This document shows positions 55,380 through 63,964 of a stretch of 64,000 nucleotides of DNA, piece after piece. This DNA comes from Actinoplanes sandaracinus (GTDB lineage Bacteria; Actinomycetota; Actinomycetes; Mycobacteriales; Micromonosporaceae), in contig NZ_JASCTH010000001.1 in assembly GCF_030009775.1 (NCBI RefSeq), positions 248,001 to 312,000 of the forward strand. The letters run 5' to 3'. Within the stretch, counting starts at the first letter, position 1. Each line of letters starts with the position of its first letter. The notes under the pieces were generated by a model. It saw only the letters and a list, made by a program, of their open reading frames with translations. It was not told the origin of the DNA and did no database searches. The translations under genes and the position numbers were made by a program.

Positions 55380-55428
55380 CCTGCACCTCCAGCGAGTCGC
55401 GCAGACCCTCCCGCCCTCGGCGTCCAAT

Positions 55429-55468
55429 GTCAACAGCGACCTAAGGGATGTCTTAAGTCGCCGTTGAC
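55429..55468. promoter_or_regulatory. 40-bp operator palindrome between cox operon and xdhC
   Basis: The arms are GTCAACAGCGACCTAAG (55429-55445) and CTTAAGTCGCCGTTGAC (55452-55468). They match at 15 of 17 positions around a 6-bp spacer. The site is 50 bp from the coxM start and 31 bp from the divergent xdhC start. A palindrome of this length and placement is most easily read as the binding site of a dimeric regulator of both transcripts. No regulator gene lies next to it. Confidence 0.7.
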
Positions 55469-55498
55469 TACCGAAAGATGATCACGGAAGGTGCTGGG

Positions 55499-56551
55499 AT
55501 GCGCGAGATCGTGGACGGCCTGCTGGCCTGGCGGGCCGCCGGTGTCGATTTCGCCGTGGCCACGGTGGTGCGCACCTGGCGGTCGGCGCCCCGGCAGCCG
55601 GGCGCGGCCATGGCCGTCAACGAGCACGGCGAGGTCATCGGCAGCGTCTCCGGCGGCTGCGTCGAAGGCGCCGTCTACGCGGCGGCGCAGGACGTGCTCG
55701 CGAGCGGGAAAGCCCAGTCCCAGACGTACGGCGTCAGCGACGGTGACGCCTTCGAAGTGGGCCTGACCTGCGGCGGAACCATCGAAGTCATGATCCAGCC
55801 GTCCTCGGCCATGCCGTTGGCCGACGCCCTTCTGCCGGACATCGCCGCCGGCCGGCCGGTCGCCACCGTCTCCCTGCCCGGCGCGCAGCTGGTGGTGTGG
55901 CCCGACCGGGCCGACGGCACCCTCGGCGACCTCTCACTCGACCGCGTCGCCGCCGAGCAGGCGCGTGGGCTGCTCGCGCACGGCCGCAGCGCCGTCGTCA
56001 CGGCCTGTGAGAAGGAGGTCTTCGTCCAGTCCTGGGCCGCACCCGCTCGCATGATCGTCTTCGGGGCGATCGACTTCGCGGCGGCGGTCGCCCGGATCGG
56101 CAAGTTCCTCGGCTACCAGGTCACCGTCTGCGACGCCCGGGGCGTCTTCGCCACACCGGCCCGCTTCCCCGACGCCGACGAGGTGGTGGTCGAGTGGCCG
56201 CACCGCTATCTCGAGTCGACCCACGTCGACGAGCGGACCGTGCTGTGCGTGCTGACCCACGACCCGAAGTTCGACATTCCACTGCTGCGGGTCGCTCTGC
56301 ACACCTCGGCCCGCTACATCGGCGCCATGGGCAGCCGCCGCACCTGCGCGGACCGGGTGCGGCGGCTTCGCGAGGAGGGCGTCTCCGAGGCCGCCCTCTC
56401 CCGCCTGCGCGCCCCGATCGGCCTGGACCTGGGCGCTCGCACTCCGGAGGAGACCGCCGTGGCGGTGGCCGCCGAGATCGTCGCCCTGTCGTGGGGCGGC
56501 TCGGGCAGCCCGCTCACCGACCTGACCGCCCCGATCCACGGCCCCGCCTGA
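55499..56551 (+). CDS. xdhC: XdhC/CoxI-family maturation factor
   Basis: This is 350 aa from ATG 55499 (MREIVDGLLAWRAAGVDFAV); ATG 55478 is the alternative. The N-terminal XdhC_CoxI domain (ATVVRTWRSAPRQPGAAMAV and GSVSGGCVEGAVYAAAQDVL, with FEVGLTCGGTIEV) is followed by a Rossmann domain (MIVFGAIDFAAAVARIGKFL; YIGAMGSRRTCADRVRRLRE; GLDLGARTPEETAVAVAAEI). Both halves are complete. It is divergent from the cox operon, shares its control region, and probably inserts the sulfurated Mo cofactor into CoxL. Confidence 0.9.
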   Translation: MREIVDGLLAWRAAGVDFAVATVVRTWRSAPRQPGAAMAVNEHGEVIGSVSGGCVEGAVYAAAQDVLASGKAQSQTYGVSDGDAFEVGLTCGGTIEVMIQPSSAMPLADALLPDIAAGRPVATVSLPGAQLVVWPDRADGTLGDLSLDRVAAEQARGLLAHGRSAVVTACEKEVFVQSWAAPARMIVFGAIDFAAAVARIGKFLGYQVTVCDARGVFATPARFPDADEVVVEWPHRYLESTHVDERTVLCVLTHDPKFDIPLLRVALHTSARYIGAMGSRRTCADRVRRLREEGVSEAALSRLRAPIGLDLGARTPEETAVAVAAEIVALSWGGSGSPLTDLTAPIHGPA

Positions 56552-56610
56552 CTCCCGGCCGGGCCTGCCGAGTCCTCCCGTCGGCCGCCCCGGCCGGCCC
56601 ACGGCGCGGC

Positions 56611-56646
56611 CGGGCCGGTGTCAGCGGTCGGGCCGGTGTCAGCGGT
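56611..56646 (+). repeat. 18-bp tandem duplication at the end of the phosphotransferase gene
   Basis: CGGGCCGGTGTCAGCGGT occurs at 56611-56628 and again at 56629-56646. Both copies contain the TCA that serves, in the second copy, as the phosphotransferase stop codon (56639-56641). The protein is therefore unaffected. Confidence 0.85.
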
Positions 56647-57538
56647 CGGCGAGAACCTCGGTGATCACGTGCTCGTGCTCGGCGGCCAGATCCGCATCGC
56701 CGTCGGCGAGGGCGCCGGTGAGGACCAGCATCGCCTTCCACAGCGCCCAGCCGCGGGCGCGCGCCCACATGCCCTCGTCCTGAGCGACGGCCCGCCGGAA
56801 CGCCTCGCGGCTGTCGCCGGCGAACGTGGTCCAGGCGATGACCAGGTCGCAGGCGGGGTCGCCGACGCCGGCCGTGCCGAAGTCGATCACCGCGGCCAGC
56901 CGGCCGTCCACCACCAGCAGGTTTCCCGGGGCGATGTCGCCGTGGAACCACACCGGGCGCCCACGCCAGGGCGCCTCCAGCGCCGCCGCCCACACCCGGG
57001 CGGCGTGAGCGGTGTCGATCCGGCCGGTCAGCGCCGTCAGGCAACGGCGGGTCTCCTCGTCATAGGAGGCCGGGGAACAGCCGCGGTGGAAACTGTGCGC
57101 GCCCGCGCCTGGCCCTCCGGTGGCGTCACACCGCTGCAGCGCCCGGATGAACCCGGCCACCTGCCGGGCGAACCCCGGCATGTCGGGGATCCGCTCGGGC
57201 GCGGCGGTCTCGCCGGGCAGCCAGCCACGCACCGACCAGGGGAACGGGTAGCCCTCCCCCGGCTCGCCCGTCGCCAGGATCGACGGGATCGTGACCGGCA
57301 GGTGTGGCGCCAGTCGCGGCAGCCACGCGTTCTCCTTGGCCACCGCCGGGACGTAGCCGTCCGCGGTGGGCAGGCGCACGGTCATGTCGTCGCCGAGCCG
57401 GTAGGTGCGGTTGTCCCAGCCGTCCACCGCGACCGGTGTCACCGGCAGGCCGCTCCATCGGGGGAACTGGGCCGCGATCAGCCGCCGCACGAGAGCCGCG
57501 TCGATGCCGGCCCGTCCGTCGGCGATGTTCGTCGTCAC
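56639..57538 (-). CDS. Aminoglycoside phosphotransferase-family kinase
   Basis: This is 299 aa from GTG 57538. The catalytic segment WFHGDIAPGNLLVVDGRLAA and VIDFGTAGVGDPACDLVIAW holds the HGD catalytic Asp and the DFG-like metal ligand. VRLPTADGYVPAVAKENAWL is the ATP-binding region. The domain is complete. Many family members act on metabolites other than antibiotics, so resistance should not be assumed. There is no clear ribosome-binding site, and the transcript may be leaderless. Confidence 0.85.
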   Translation of the reverse strand: MTTNIADGRAGIDAALVRRLIAAQFPRWSGLPVTPVAVDGWDNRTYRLGDDMTVRLPTADGYVPAVAKENAWLPRLAPHLPVTIPSILATGEPGEGYPFPWSVRGWLPGETAAPERIPDMPGFARQVAGFIRALQRCDATGGPGAGAHSFHRGCSPASYDEETRRCLTALTGRIDTAHAARVWAAALEAPWRGRPVWFHGDIAPGNLLVVDGRLAAVIDFGTAGVGDPACDLVIAWTTFAGDSREAFRRAVAQDEGMWARARGWALWKAMLVLTGALADGDADLAAEHEHVITEVLADR

Positions 57539-57578
57539 GCCCGGATCATCGTCGCCGGGCCCGGGTCCGCCAACCGAT

Positions 57579-58406
57579 TTAGGCGCCGTCGCGTGGGTCG
57601 CCCGAGGTCGCGGCGTGGTCCAGGCGGGCGGCCGCCGACGGGCGCCGCCCCTCGGCCACCGTCGTCCACCAGGTGAGGACGCGGTCGACGACCGGGCCGG
57701 GATGACGGGCCCAGGAGGTGTGGTCGTTGCTCGCTCCGGGCGGCACGTCGGCGTCGCGGTAGAGCCAGGTGGTGAGGCTCTGCGGCGCGACGAGGCGGGC
57801 GGCGAAACGCTTGACGGCGATCTCCGGGGCCAGCCGGTCGCCTTCCAGCGCGACCACCAGTGACGGCGTGGTGATCGGTGTGGCCGAGGGGAACGGGGTG
57901 CGGCCGGTGCGGGCCATCCGGGCCCACTCCCGCATCAGGGTCCGGGCACCCGGGCCGCCGAACGCGGGCTTGGGCAGGAAGCCGAACAGACCGGTCAGCA
58001 CGGGCACGATCAGCGAGCCCATGATCAGCAGGTGCGGGCCGCCGCGCGGGTAGTCCCGGTGGAACGGCAGGCAGCCGCCCACGGTGACCAGGCCGTCCGC
58101 CGGCGGGTGGCTGTGCTGGTGTCCCACCGCGAGCTGGGCACCGAGGCTGTGGCCGAGAAGAATCACGGGCCGGTCCGGCGCCTCCGCCCGTGCCGCGGCG
58201 ACCGCCCGTGCCATCTCGTCGACCTCGTCGCCGTACGACCAGTCGTGGCCGCGCGACGCCGGCGGTGAGTCCGGTTCGAACCCCCGGCGGGGCAGTGCCC
58301 GCGCGTCCCAGCCGCGGGCCCGGAACGCCTCGGCGAGCGGCCGGTAGTAGCGGGATCCGATTCCCATCGCGGACGACACCAGGACGAGAGGGGCTGGCTG
58401 CGTCAT
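57579..58406 (-). CDS. Alpha/beta hydrolase
   Basis: This is 275 aa from ATG 58406. The nucleophile elbow GHSLG (in VILLGHSLGAQLAVGHQHSH) supplies the Ser. VVALEGDRLAPEIAVKR gives the acid (Asp), and NDHTSWARHPG the probable His. No signal peptide. The lid region around LLIMGSLIVPVLTGLFGFLP is hydrophobic and could bind a lipid-like or membrane substrate. It lies 40 nt upstream of the phosphotransferase gene on the same strand. Confidence 0.85.
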   Translation of the reverse strand: MTQPAPLVLVSSAMGIGSRYYRPLAEAFRARGWDARALPRRGFEPDSPPASRGHDWSYGDEVDEMARAVAAARAEAPDRPVILLGHSLGAQLAVGHQHSHPPADGLVTVGGCLPFHRDYPRGGPHLLIMGSLIVPVLTGLFGFLPKPAFGGPGARTLMREWARMARTGRTPFPSATPITTPSLVVALEGDRLAPEIAVKRFAARLVAPQSLTTWLYRDADVPPGASNDHTSWARHPGPVVDRVLTWWTTVAEGRRPSAAARLDHAATSGDPRDGA

Positions 58407-58582
58407 GTTCGTCCCTGTCTGCGGCGGCCGACCGCTCTGTTACCGACCGGTATCAGCAATCTTCGGGAGCGGGCGCCGGACGACAAGAGGTTATGGCGCA
58501 CATCACGAAGGCGCCGAGTGGCCGAAGGTCCGGGTGGCCCGGCCGGAAAGCCGGGCCACCCGGGAGACGTCAGCCGGTGACG

Positions 58583-59773
58583 TCAGTCGAGAACGGCGGT
58601 GGCGGTGCCGGCCGCGACCGTGCGGTTGCCCTCACGGACGGCGAAGCCCAGGCCGGGCTCCAGCGCGACCGGACGGCCCAGCGTGACCGTCACCTCGTCC
58701 AGGGTGTCGCCCGGCATGACCAGGTCACGGTCGCCGAGGTCCATCCCGCCGGACACGTCGGTGGTGTGGAAGTAGAACTGCGGCCGGTAGTCCGCCGCGA
58801 ACGGCGTGTGCCGGCCACCCTCGGCGCTCGTCAGGGCGTACATCCGCGCCGTAAAGACCCGGTGCGGCCGCACGCTGCCGGGCGCGGCGAGGACCTGGCC
58901 CCGCTGCACCTGCTCGCGCTTGACCCCGCGGAGCAGGACGGCGGCGTTGTCACCGGCCTGCGCCGACTCCAGAACCTTGCCGAACGTCTCCAGCCCGGTG
59001 GCGACGCTGGCGACGGTCGGGCCGAGGCCGACCACCTCGACGGCCTCACCGGCGCGCAGTTCGCCACGCTCGACCTTGCCGGTGACGACCGTGCCACGAC
59101 CGCTGATCGACAGCACGTTCTCGATCGGCATCAGGAACGGCTCGCCCAGCTCACGCGGCGGGACCGGCACGTAGCCGTCGACCGCGTCGAGCAGTTCGAC
59201 GATCGACGCCACCCAGCGCGGGTCGCCTTCGAGCGCCTTGAGAGCGCTGACCCGGACCACCGGCACCTCGTCGCCGGGGAATCCGTAGGCCGACAGCAGC
59301 TCGCGGACCTCCAGCTCGACCAGGTCGAGCAGCTCCGGGTCGTCGACGGCGTCGCTCTTGTTGAGCGCGACCACCAGGTGCGGCACGCCGACCCGCTGGG
59401 CGAGCAGCACGTGCTCGCGGGTCTGCGGCATCGACCCGTCCTGCGCCGACACGACCAGGATCGCGCCGTCCACCTGCGCCGCCCCCGTGATCATGTTCTT
59501 CACGTAGTCGGCGTGGCCGGGCATGTCGACGTGGGCGTAGTGGCGGTGGGCGGTCTCGTACTCGACGTGGGCGATGGTGATGGTGATGCCGCGGGCGGCC
59601 TCTTCCGGGGCCTTGTCGATCCCCTCGAACGCGACGTACCGGTTGGAGACCGGGTCGCGGTCGGCGAGGACCTTGGTGATCGCGGCGGTCAGGGTCGTCT
59701 TGCCGTGGTCGACGTGACCCATCGTGCCGATGTTCAGGTGCGGCTTCGTACGGATGAACTGGCTCTTGGCCAT
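58583..59773 (-). CDS. tuf: Second, divergent elongation factor Tu
   Basis: This is 396 aa from ATG 59773. All GTPase motifs are present: GHVDHGKTT (19-27), [18 protein letters not shown] (switch I), [14 protein letters not shown], and [11 protein letters not shown]. Domains II and III are complete. It differs from the usual EF-Tu at conserved points (Met for Cys in DMPGH; Ala-Arg before GITI; C-terminus [11 protein letters not shown]) and is not beside fusA or rpsL. It therefore resembles the extra tuf genes of streptomycetes, which are expressed under special conditions. Confidence 0.92.
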   Translation of the reverse strand: MAKSQFIRTKPHLNIGTMGHVDHGKTTLTAAITKVLADRDPVSNRYVAFEGIDKAPEEAARGITITIAHVEYETAHRHYAHVDMPGHADYVKNMITGAAQVDGAILVVSAQDGSMPQTREHVLLAQRVGVPHLVVALNKSDAVDDPELLDLVELEVRELLSAYGFPGDEVPVVRVSALKALEGDPRWVASIVELLDAVDGYVPVPPRELGEPFLMPIENVLSISGRGTVVTGKVERGELRAGEAVEVVGLGPTVASVATGLETFGKVLESAQAGDNAAVLLRGVKREQVQRGQVLAAPGSVRPHRVFTARMYALTSAEGGRHTPFAADYRPQFYFHTTDVSGGMDLGDRDLVMPGDTLDEVTVTLGRPVALEPGLGFAVREGNRTVAAGTATAVLD

Positions 59774-60205
59774 GGTTGATCAATCCTCACTGGATGCGAG
59801 GCGTGGGGGTGGTGCACGTCCCGATGCCAGCCGGGCCGCGCCAGAACCGCGCACGGAGCAGCCACCCCTCCCCTGGGTTCTGCTGCTGGTGGGGAGGGGT
59901 CAGAGTCGCGAATCAGCGCCCGGAAGAACGCACACGGGAGCCACCACGAGAGGCAGCTGCAAACCGGGCGCGAACATGAACAGCACGGTAGGCCCCCACC
60001 CTCGGCCGCGCTACCGGTTTTCCGCTCCCACGCCGGTCTCGGCGAACCGGCGGCTCGGCCGGCGCGCCGGATGTCCCCGGCCGGCTCCGACCCACCGGTT
60101 CGTCGATTTAAGGATCTTTAAGGTTCCCGCCCGATCCAGGCCTGCGGGAGGTCCCGTAGTTCTCGGTACTGCATCGAGGCAGCACTGACGGCGAAGGAGC
60201 GGAGC
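59774..60205. other. Long leader/intergenic region upstream of tuf
   Basis: This gap of 432 bp between divergent genes holds a 10-bp perfect inverted repeat, ACCCCTCCCC/GGGGAGGGGT (59864-59873 with 59891-59900), inside what would be the tuf mRNA leader. It could be an attenuator or protein-binding hairpin. The side towards 60206 contains GTCGATTTAAGGATCTTTAAGG, an AT-rich patch likely to include the promoter of the secreted-protein gene. Confidence 0.5.
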
Positions 60206-60838
60206 ATGTATCGCACCCGGCGGAACAAGATGTCCGGCACCACCCGCAAGGTGATCATCGGACTGTCCACGGTGACTCTGGCAGGGGGCGCGTTCGCCGT
60301 CAGCACGGGACTGAGCAGCGCGGCGGAGAGCTGCGCCGGTCTGGACCAGGCACTGCGCCAGAACCTCCAGTTCATCGCGGCTCAGCAGGCGAACCCGGAC
60401 GCGCAGTCCGCGGCGCGGATCGCCAACCGGCAGGCGGTCGTCGATCTGATCAACCAGCGACGCGGGGCCGCCGGGTGCACCGCGGACGTAGCCGGCGAGG
60501 TGGCACAGCCGGCTCCCGCCCAGCCGGAGCAGAAGCAGCCGGAGGCCGCGCCGACGACGGCCGCGCCCGCGGCTGAGGCCGGCGCGGCCGGCGACGTGGT
60601 CTGCGCGGGCTCGACCGTCACGCTCTCCGGCGAGGGCGGCGCGCCGGCCGCATCGAGCGGCGACTTCCCGATCGGCACCGTCCTGAAGGTCACCAACCTG
60701 GACAACAGCAAGAGCATCACCGTCGAGGTGGCCTCGGCGTCGGGCAGCTGCATCCTGCTCAACAACGCCGCGTTCGAGCAGGTGCGCGAGCCGGGCAAGT
60801 TCCTGATCCGGCGCGCGGTCATCGAACGCGTCGGATGA
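60206..60838 (+). CDS. Secreted protein with hemophore-like N-part and RlpA-like double-psi barrel
   Basis: This is 210 aa from ATG 60206, with AAGGAGCGGAG upstream. The signal peptide is KVIIGLSTVTLAGGAFAVST. Residues 40-90 form a two-Cys helical module (ESCAGLDQALRQNLQFIAAQ ... GAAGC), like small haem-binding or hemophore-related proteins. A Pro/Ala-rich linker leads to residues 130-210, where FPIGTVLKVTNLDNSKSITV and ILLNNAAFEQV fit an RlpA-like barrel. The conserved Asp and His of active lytic transglycosylases are not obvious, so a wall-binding role is more likely than catalysis. Confidence 0.75.
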   Translation: MYRTRRNKMSGTTRKVIIGLSTVTLAGGAFAVSTGLSSAAESCAGLDQALRQNLQFIAAQQANPDAQSAARIANRQAVVDLINQRRGAAGCTADVAGEVAQPAPAQPEQKQPEAAPTTAAPAAEAGAAGDVVCAGSTVTLSGEGGAPAASSGDFPIGTVLKVTNLDNSKSITVEVASASGSCILLNNAAFEQVREPGKFLIRRAVIERVG

Positions 60839-60844
60839 CGTCCG

Positions 60845-60872
60845 GGCCGGGCCACCGCCGGGCGGCCCGGCC
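60845..60872. terminator. GC-rich hairpin between convergent genes
   Basis: GGCCGGGCC (60845-60853) pairs with GGCCCGGCC (60864-60872) around a 10-nt loop, starting six nt after the stop of the secreted RlpA-like gene. It probably serves as its terminator, without a T tract. Confidence 0.5.
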
Positions 60873-60874
60873 CC

Positions 60875-60941
60875 GACCCCGGTCACGCCGACCCCGGTCA
60901 CGCCGGCCGGGGGATCGCCGGCCGGGGGATCGCCGGCCGGG
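60875..60941. repeat. 15-bp period tandem repeats
   Basis: Two copies of GACCCCGGTCACGCC (60875-60904) are followed by two and a half copies of GGCCGGGGGATCGCC (60905-60941), both with a 15-bp period. They lie between two convergent genes and encode nothing convincing. Confidence 0.85.
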
Positions 60942-60998
60942 TGAGGCCGGATGCCGTCGAGGACGACCGGGTCGCTTCTGACGGTGGCGCGGGATCGG

Positions 60999-62609
60999 TC
61001 ATGCGGCCACGATCTTCTTGGCGACCTCCACCCGGTTGCGCCCTCGGCGCTTGGCCGTGTAGAGGGCCGCATCGGCCGCCGCCAGCAGAGCGCCCGGATC
61101 CTGTTCGCCGCTGGAGTCGGCCAGGCCCGCGCTGAAGGTCACCGAGAAGCAGGCGTCGCCGACGGCCACGGGCGTATTCGCCAACTGTTGCCGCAGCGCG
61201 TCGACGCGCTGCCCAGCGCTGTGCGGCTCGGCGTCGAAGAAGACCATGACGAACTCCTCGCCGCCGTACCGGGCGACGATGTCGTCACCGATGTCCTCGG
61301 TGAGAAGGCGGCCGACGTGGCAGAGAACCTCGTCGCCGACGTGGTGCCCGTACGTGTCGTTGATGTTCTTGAAGTGATCGATGTCGAGAATGGCGAGGGC
61401 GAACGGGGGTCGGCCGCCGTCCATCGCCTGGCGCATCGCGGTCATGAGGAACCGCCGGTTGTGCAGACCGGTCAGTGGGTCTCGCAAGGCCTGCTCGGCG
61501 AGGTCGGCCCGGAGCAGCTCAATGGTGTGAAGCTGACTGCGCAGTTGTGTATTCACCCGCTCCAGCTCGTCGCGCTGCCGGTCGGACGCACGCTGTCGCC
61601 GATTGGCCTCCGTGCTGTCGCGGACGACGAACGTCCAGCCGAGGTGACCCGCCTGCGGGTCGTCGAGCACACTGACCCGCACGTTGAGATCGATGCCGCT
61701 GCCGAGGGCGTCCACCACGTCGTTCTCGGGCCCGATGTCGCCGAGTCGCTGCACGCCCGGGAACGTGTTGACCGGCAGGCCGACGAGAGTCTTCGGAAGC
61801 CCCGCGATCAGCCGCCGGGCCAGCCGGTCCGCTGTCCGGTTCAGGTCGATGACGCGACCGGTGACATCCACCACGATCACCGCGTCGTCGATGGTGTCGA
61901 GCACCCACTGCCGCGCCACGGGAACGAGGTCCACGAACACCCGCCGGGCCAGGCCCCAGAGAAGCAGAGCGGTGGAGAAGGAGAACAGCACGGGGGTGGG
62001 ATCGACGACGGGGACGGGTGCGACGTTCACCAGGATGTTGACGATGGGCGCGGGCAGCACCACGGCGAGCACCAGGTCGAGCACCCGCCGGTGGGTATGC
62101 GACGCATGCCGGCGCGCAGCGATCAGGCGCGCCAGCGTCGTGATGACAAGGACGTTGGAATAGGCCACATGCACCCAGAACAGCGGACCGAACGTCGTCG
62201 CCGGCAAGCCCGCCGGCCCGGGCCGCACCTCGGCCAGGACGAACTGGTGGTGCCACGGATTCGTCACGACCGCCGCCACCACCAGCACGGGTTCGACGGC
62301 GAGTAGCGCGACGAGGCGCCGCGACGGTTTCCATCGCCGGTCGATCACCGCGCTGCAGAAGCAGTACAGGCCGGCGACGGCCGCGCAGACACCCGGGAAG
62401 ATCGCCGCCTTGAACAGCACGATGAGCGCCGGGTCGTCGGACAACAGGCCGCACAGATCGGCGGCCGACCAGAGCAGCGTCCCGCCGCATGCGACCACGA
62501 GGACGCGCACCGCCACGCCGGAGTGCCGCCGACGCCAGCTCGCGGCGGTCGCGGCCGCGGCGACGAGGGTGGAGAGAGCGAACATGACCTCCATCGCGTA
62601 CCGCCACAT
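60999..62609 (-). CDS. Membrane-bound diguanylate cyclase with PAS domain
   Basis: This is 536 aa from ATG 62609; GTG 62612 is equally possible. Seven hydrophobic segments (about 5-215) form an N-terminal 7TM sensor. A PAS-like domain follows (WVLDTIDDAVIVVDVTGRVI, about 235-350) and then a linker helix. The GGDEF domain (RDPLTGLHNRRFLMTAMRQA, DIDHFKNINDTYGHHVGDEV, ARYGGEEFVMVFF) has an intact active site. The RxxD inhibitory site before it is not conserved (DIGD), so product feedback is probably lost. It makes cyclic di-GMP at the membrane. Confidence 0.92.
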   Translation of the reverse strand: MWRYAMEVMFALSTLVAAAATAASWRRRHSGVAVRVLVVACGGTLLWSAADLCGLLSDDPALIVLFKAAIFPGVCAAVAGLYCFCSAVIDRRWKPSRRLVALLAVEPVLVVAAVVTNPWHHQFVLAEVRPGPAGLPATTFGPLFWVHVAYSNVLVITTLARLIAARRHASHTHRRVLDLVLAVVLPAPIVNILVNVAPVPVVDPTPVLFSFSTALLLWGLARRVFVDLVPVARQWVLDTIDDAVIVVDVTGRVIDLNRTADRLARRLIAGLPKTLVGLPVNTFPGVQRLGDIGPENDVVDALGSGIDLNVRVSVLDDPQAGHLGWTFVVRDSTEANRRQRASDRQRDELERVNTQLRSQLHTIELLRADLAEQALRDPLTGLHNRRFLMTAMRQAMDGGRPPFALAILDIDHFKNINDTYGHHVGDEVLCHVGRLLTEDIGDDIVARYGGEEFVMVFFDAEPHSAGQRVDALRQQLANTPVAVGDACFSVTFSAGLADSSGEQDPGALLAAADAALYTAKRRGRNRVEVAKKIVAA

Positions 62610-62696
62610 CACCGAGCTCTCGCCTCCCCTCCCGTCCTCTTTCGTCTCTATCGGCAGCGCTTCACGGGGAATGAGGGAGATCGGCCGGGCGCCGCC

Positions 62697-63047
62697 TCAG
62701 GGCAGGAGGGGACGGCTCACATCCCAGTGCTCGACGATCAGGCCCTCCTCGAAGCGCCAGATGTCGACCACCGTCTCGGACGGGCCCTCGACCGGGACCA
62801 GGGTGTAGTGGGCCACCACGAACCGGGCGTCCGCGATGACGTGCTGGAGATCGAGCCGGGCGCCGGCGATCGGCGAGTTGACGATGAACGCGATCCAGGC
62901 GTCCCGGCCGGCCGGCGCGCCCGGGCTGTGCGACACGAAATCCTCTCGGATGATCTCGCGGAGCACTTCGATCTCCCCGGCCGCGAAACGACCGAACGCA
63001 TCGAGGAACCTTCTCTTGTTCTCTTCAGCGACGTCGATGTCAGTCAT
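62697..63047 (-). CDS. SnoaL-like/NTF2-fold protein
   Basis: This is 116 aa from ATG 63047 (MTDIDVAEENKRRFLDAFGR); the longer frame to 63311 runs into non-coding sequence. The cone-shaped NTF2 fold is apparent from the helix at the start, GAPAGRDAWIAFIVNSPIAG, and paired strands ending VVDIWRFEEGLIVEHWDVSR. Small-molecule cyclases, isomerases and binding proteins share this fold, so no substrate is proposed. Confidence 0.85.
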   Translation of the reverse strand: MTDIDVAEENKRRFLDAFGRFAAGEIEVLREIIREDFVSHSPGAPAGRDAWIAFIVNSPIAGARLDLQHVIADARFVVAHYTLVPVEGPSETVVDIWRFEEGLIVEHWDVSRPLLP

Positions 63048-63328
63048 GTGCCCACCGTCGCATCGCCCCGGCCCGGTGTCGAGGCGCCTAGCATTGATCG
63101 AATCGATCTGTGCCGGGTTGGCGCAAAGTCTGCCCGGACGGCCGGGCGCGGAGCGCCCGGATGGGCAATAAACGATCCCGGGCACCACCGGCAGGCGTTT
63201 CCATCGCGCTATCTCCTGCGGCGTCCAACCGCCGAAAGTACGTTTCTCTGCGGCGCCCCTTCCACGCAGGCGACTGGCCGGGCGCGCAATTGACGTGCGA
63301 ATTCCCAGCAATTTCCAGGAGGCCTACG

Positions 63329-63964
63329 ATGCTGAACGCGATCACCGCCGGAACCATGATGCTGTCGTCCCTGGGCGCGCCGGTCACCGGCGTGCATACC
63401 GTTGCGCCGCCACCGGAACACATGACCATCCAGGTGGTGTCGGCGAACGGGTCCGGCTGCCCGGAGGGCTCCGCCGAGGTGAGCGTGTCCCCGGACAACA
63501 AGGCGTTCACCATCGCGTACAGCAAGTTCCTCGCGCAAGTGGGGCCGGAGGCGAAGGCCCTGGACTTCCGGAAGCAGTGTCAGCTCTCGCTGAACGTCAA
63601 CGTGCCGTCGGGCTACACCTACGCGATCGCGCGCGCCGACTACCGCGGGTACGCCCGCCTGGAAGAGGGGGCCAGCGCGACCGAGACGGCGTACTACTAC
63701 TTCCAGGGCATGCCGACGAACACCCGCAGGCAGCACTACTTCAAGGGATTCATGGACAAGCAGTGGCAGGTCACCGACCAGGTCGCGGTGGAGTCGTTGT
63801 CGTTCCTGCCGTGCGGCGATAAAAGGTATCTGAACGTGAACACCGAACTGAAGGTCGACGCCGGCTGGGCCCCGAAGACAACAACCAATTTCATGACCAT
63901 GGACTCGGCCGACGGCAATCTGGAAACCATCTACCGGGTGTCCTGGCAGGCGTGCCCCGCCTAG
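63329..63964 (+). CDS. Secreted DUF4360-like protein
   Basis: This is 211 aa from ATG 63329, with AGGAGG nine nt upstream. A weak signal peptide (LNAITAGTMMLSSLGAPVTG) precedes a domain with IQVVSANGSGCPEGSAEVSV near residue 40 and a paired Cys in FRKQCQLSLNVNV, as in the DUF4360 family of exported proteins. Later TETAYYYFQGM and a C-terminal WQACPA complete the fold. The family's function is not established. It is complete within the window, ending 36 bp from the right edge. Confidence 0.8.
   Translation: MLNAITAGTMMLSSLGAPVTGVHTVAPPPEHMTIQVVSANGSGCPEGSAEVSVSPDNKAFTIAYSKFLAQVGPEAKALDFRKQCQLSLNVNVPSGYTYAIARADYRGYARLEEGASATETAYYYFQGMPTNTRRQHYFKGFMDKQWQVTDQVAVESLSFLPCGDKRYLNVNTELKVDAGWAPKTTTNFMTMDSADGNLETIYRVSWQACPA

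Noticed and set aside
60011..61072. 353-aa minus-strand frame opposite the secreted RlpA-like gene
   Set aside because: It crosses the 15-bp tandem repeats and is antisense to a gene with signal peptide and ribosome-binding site.
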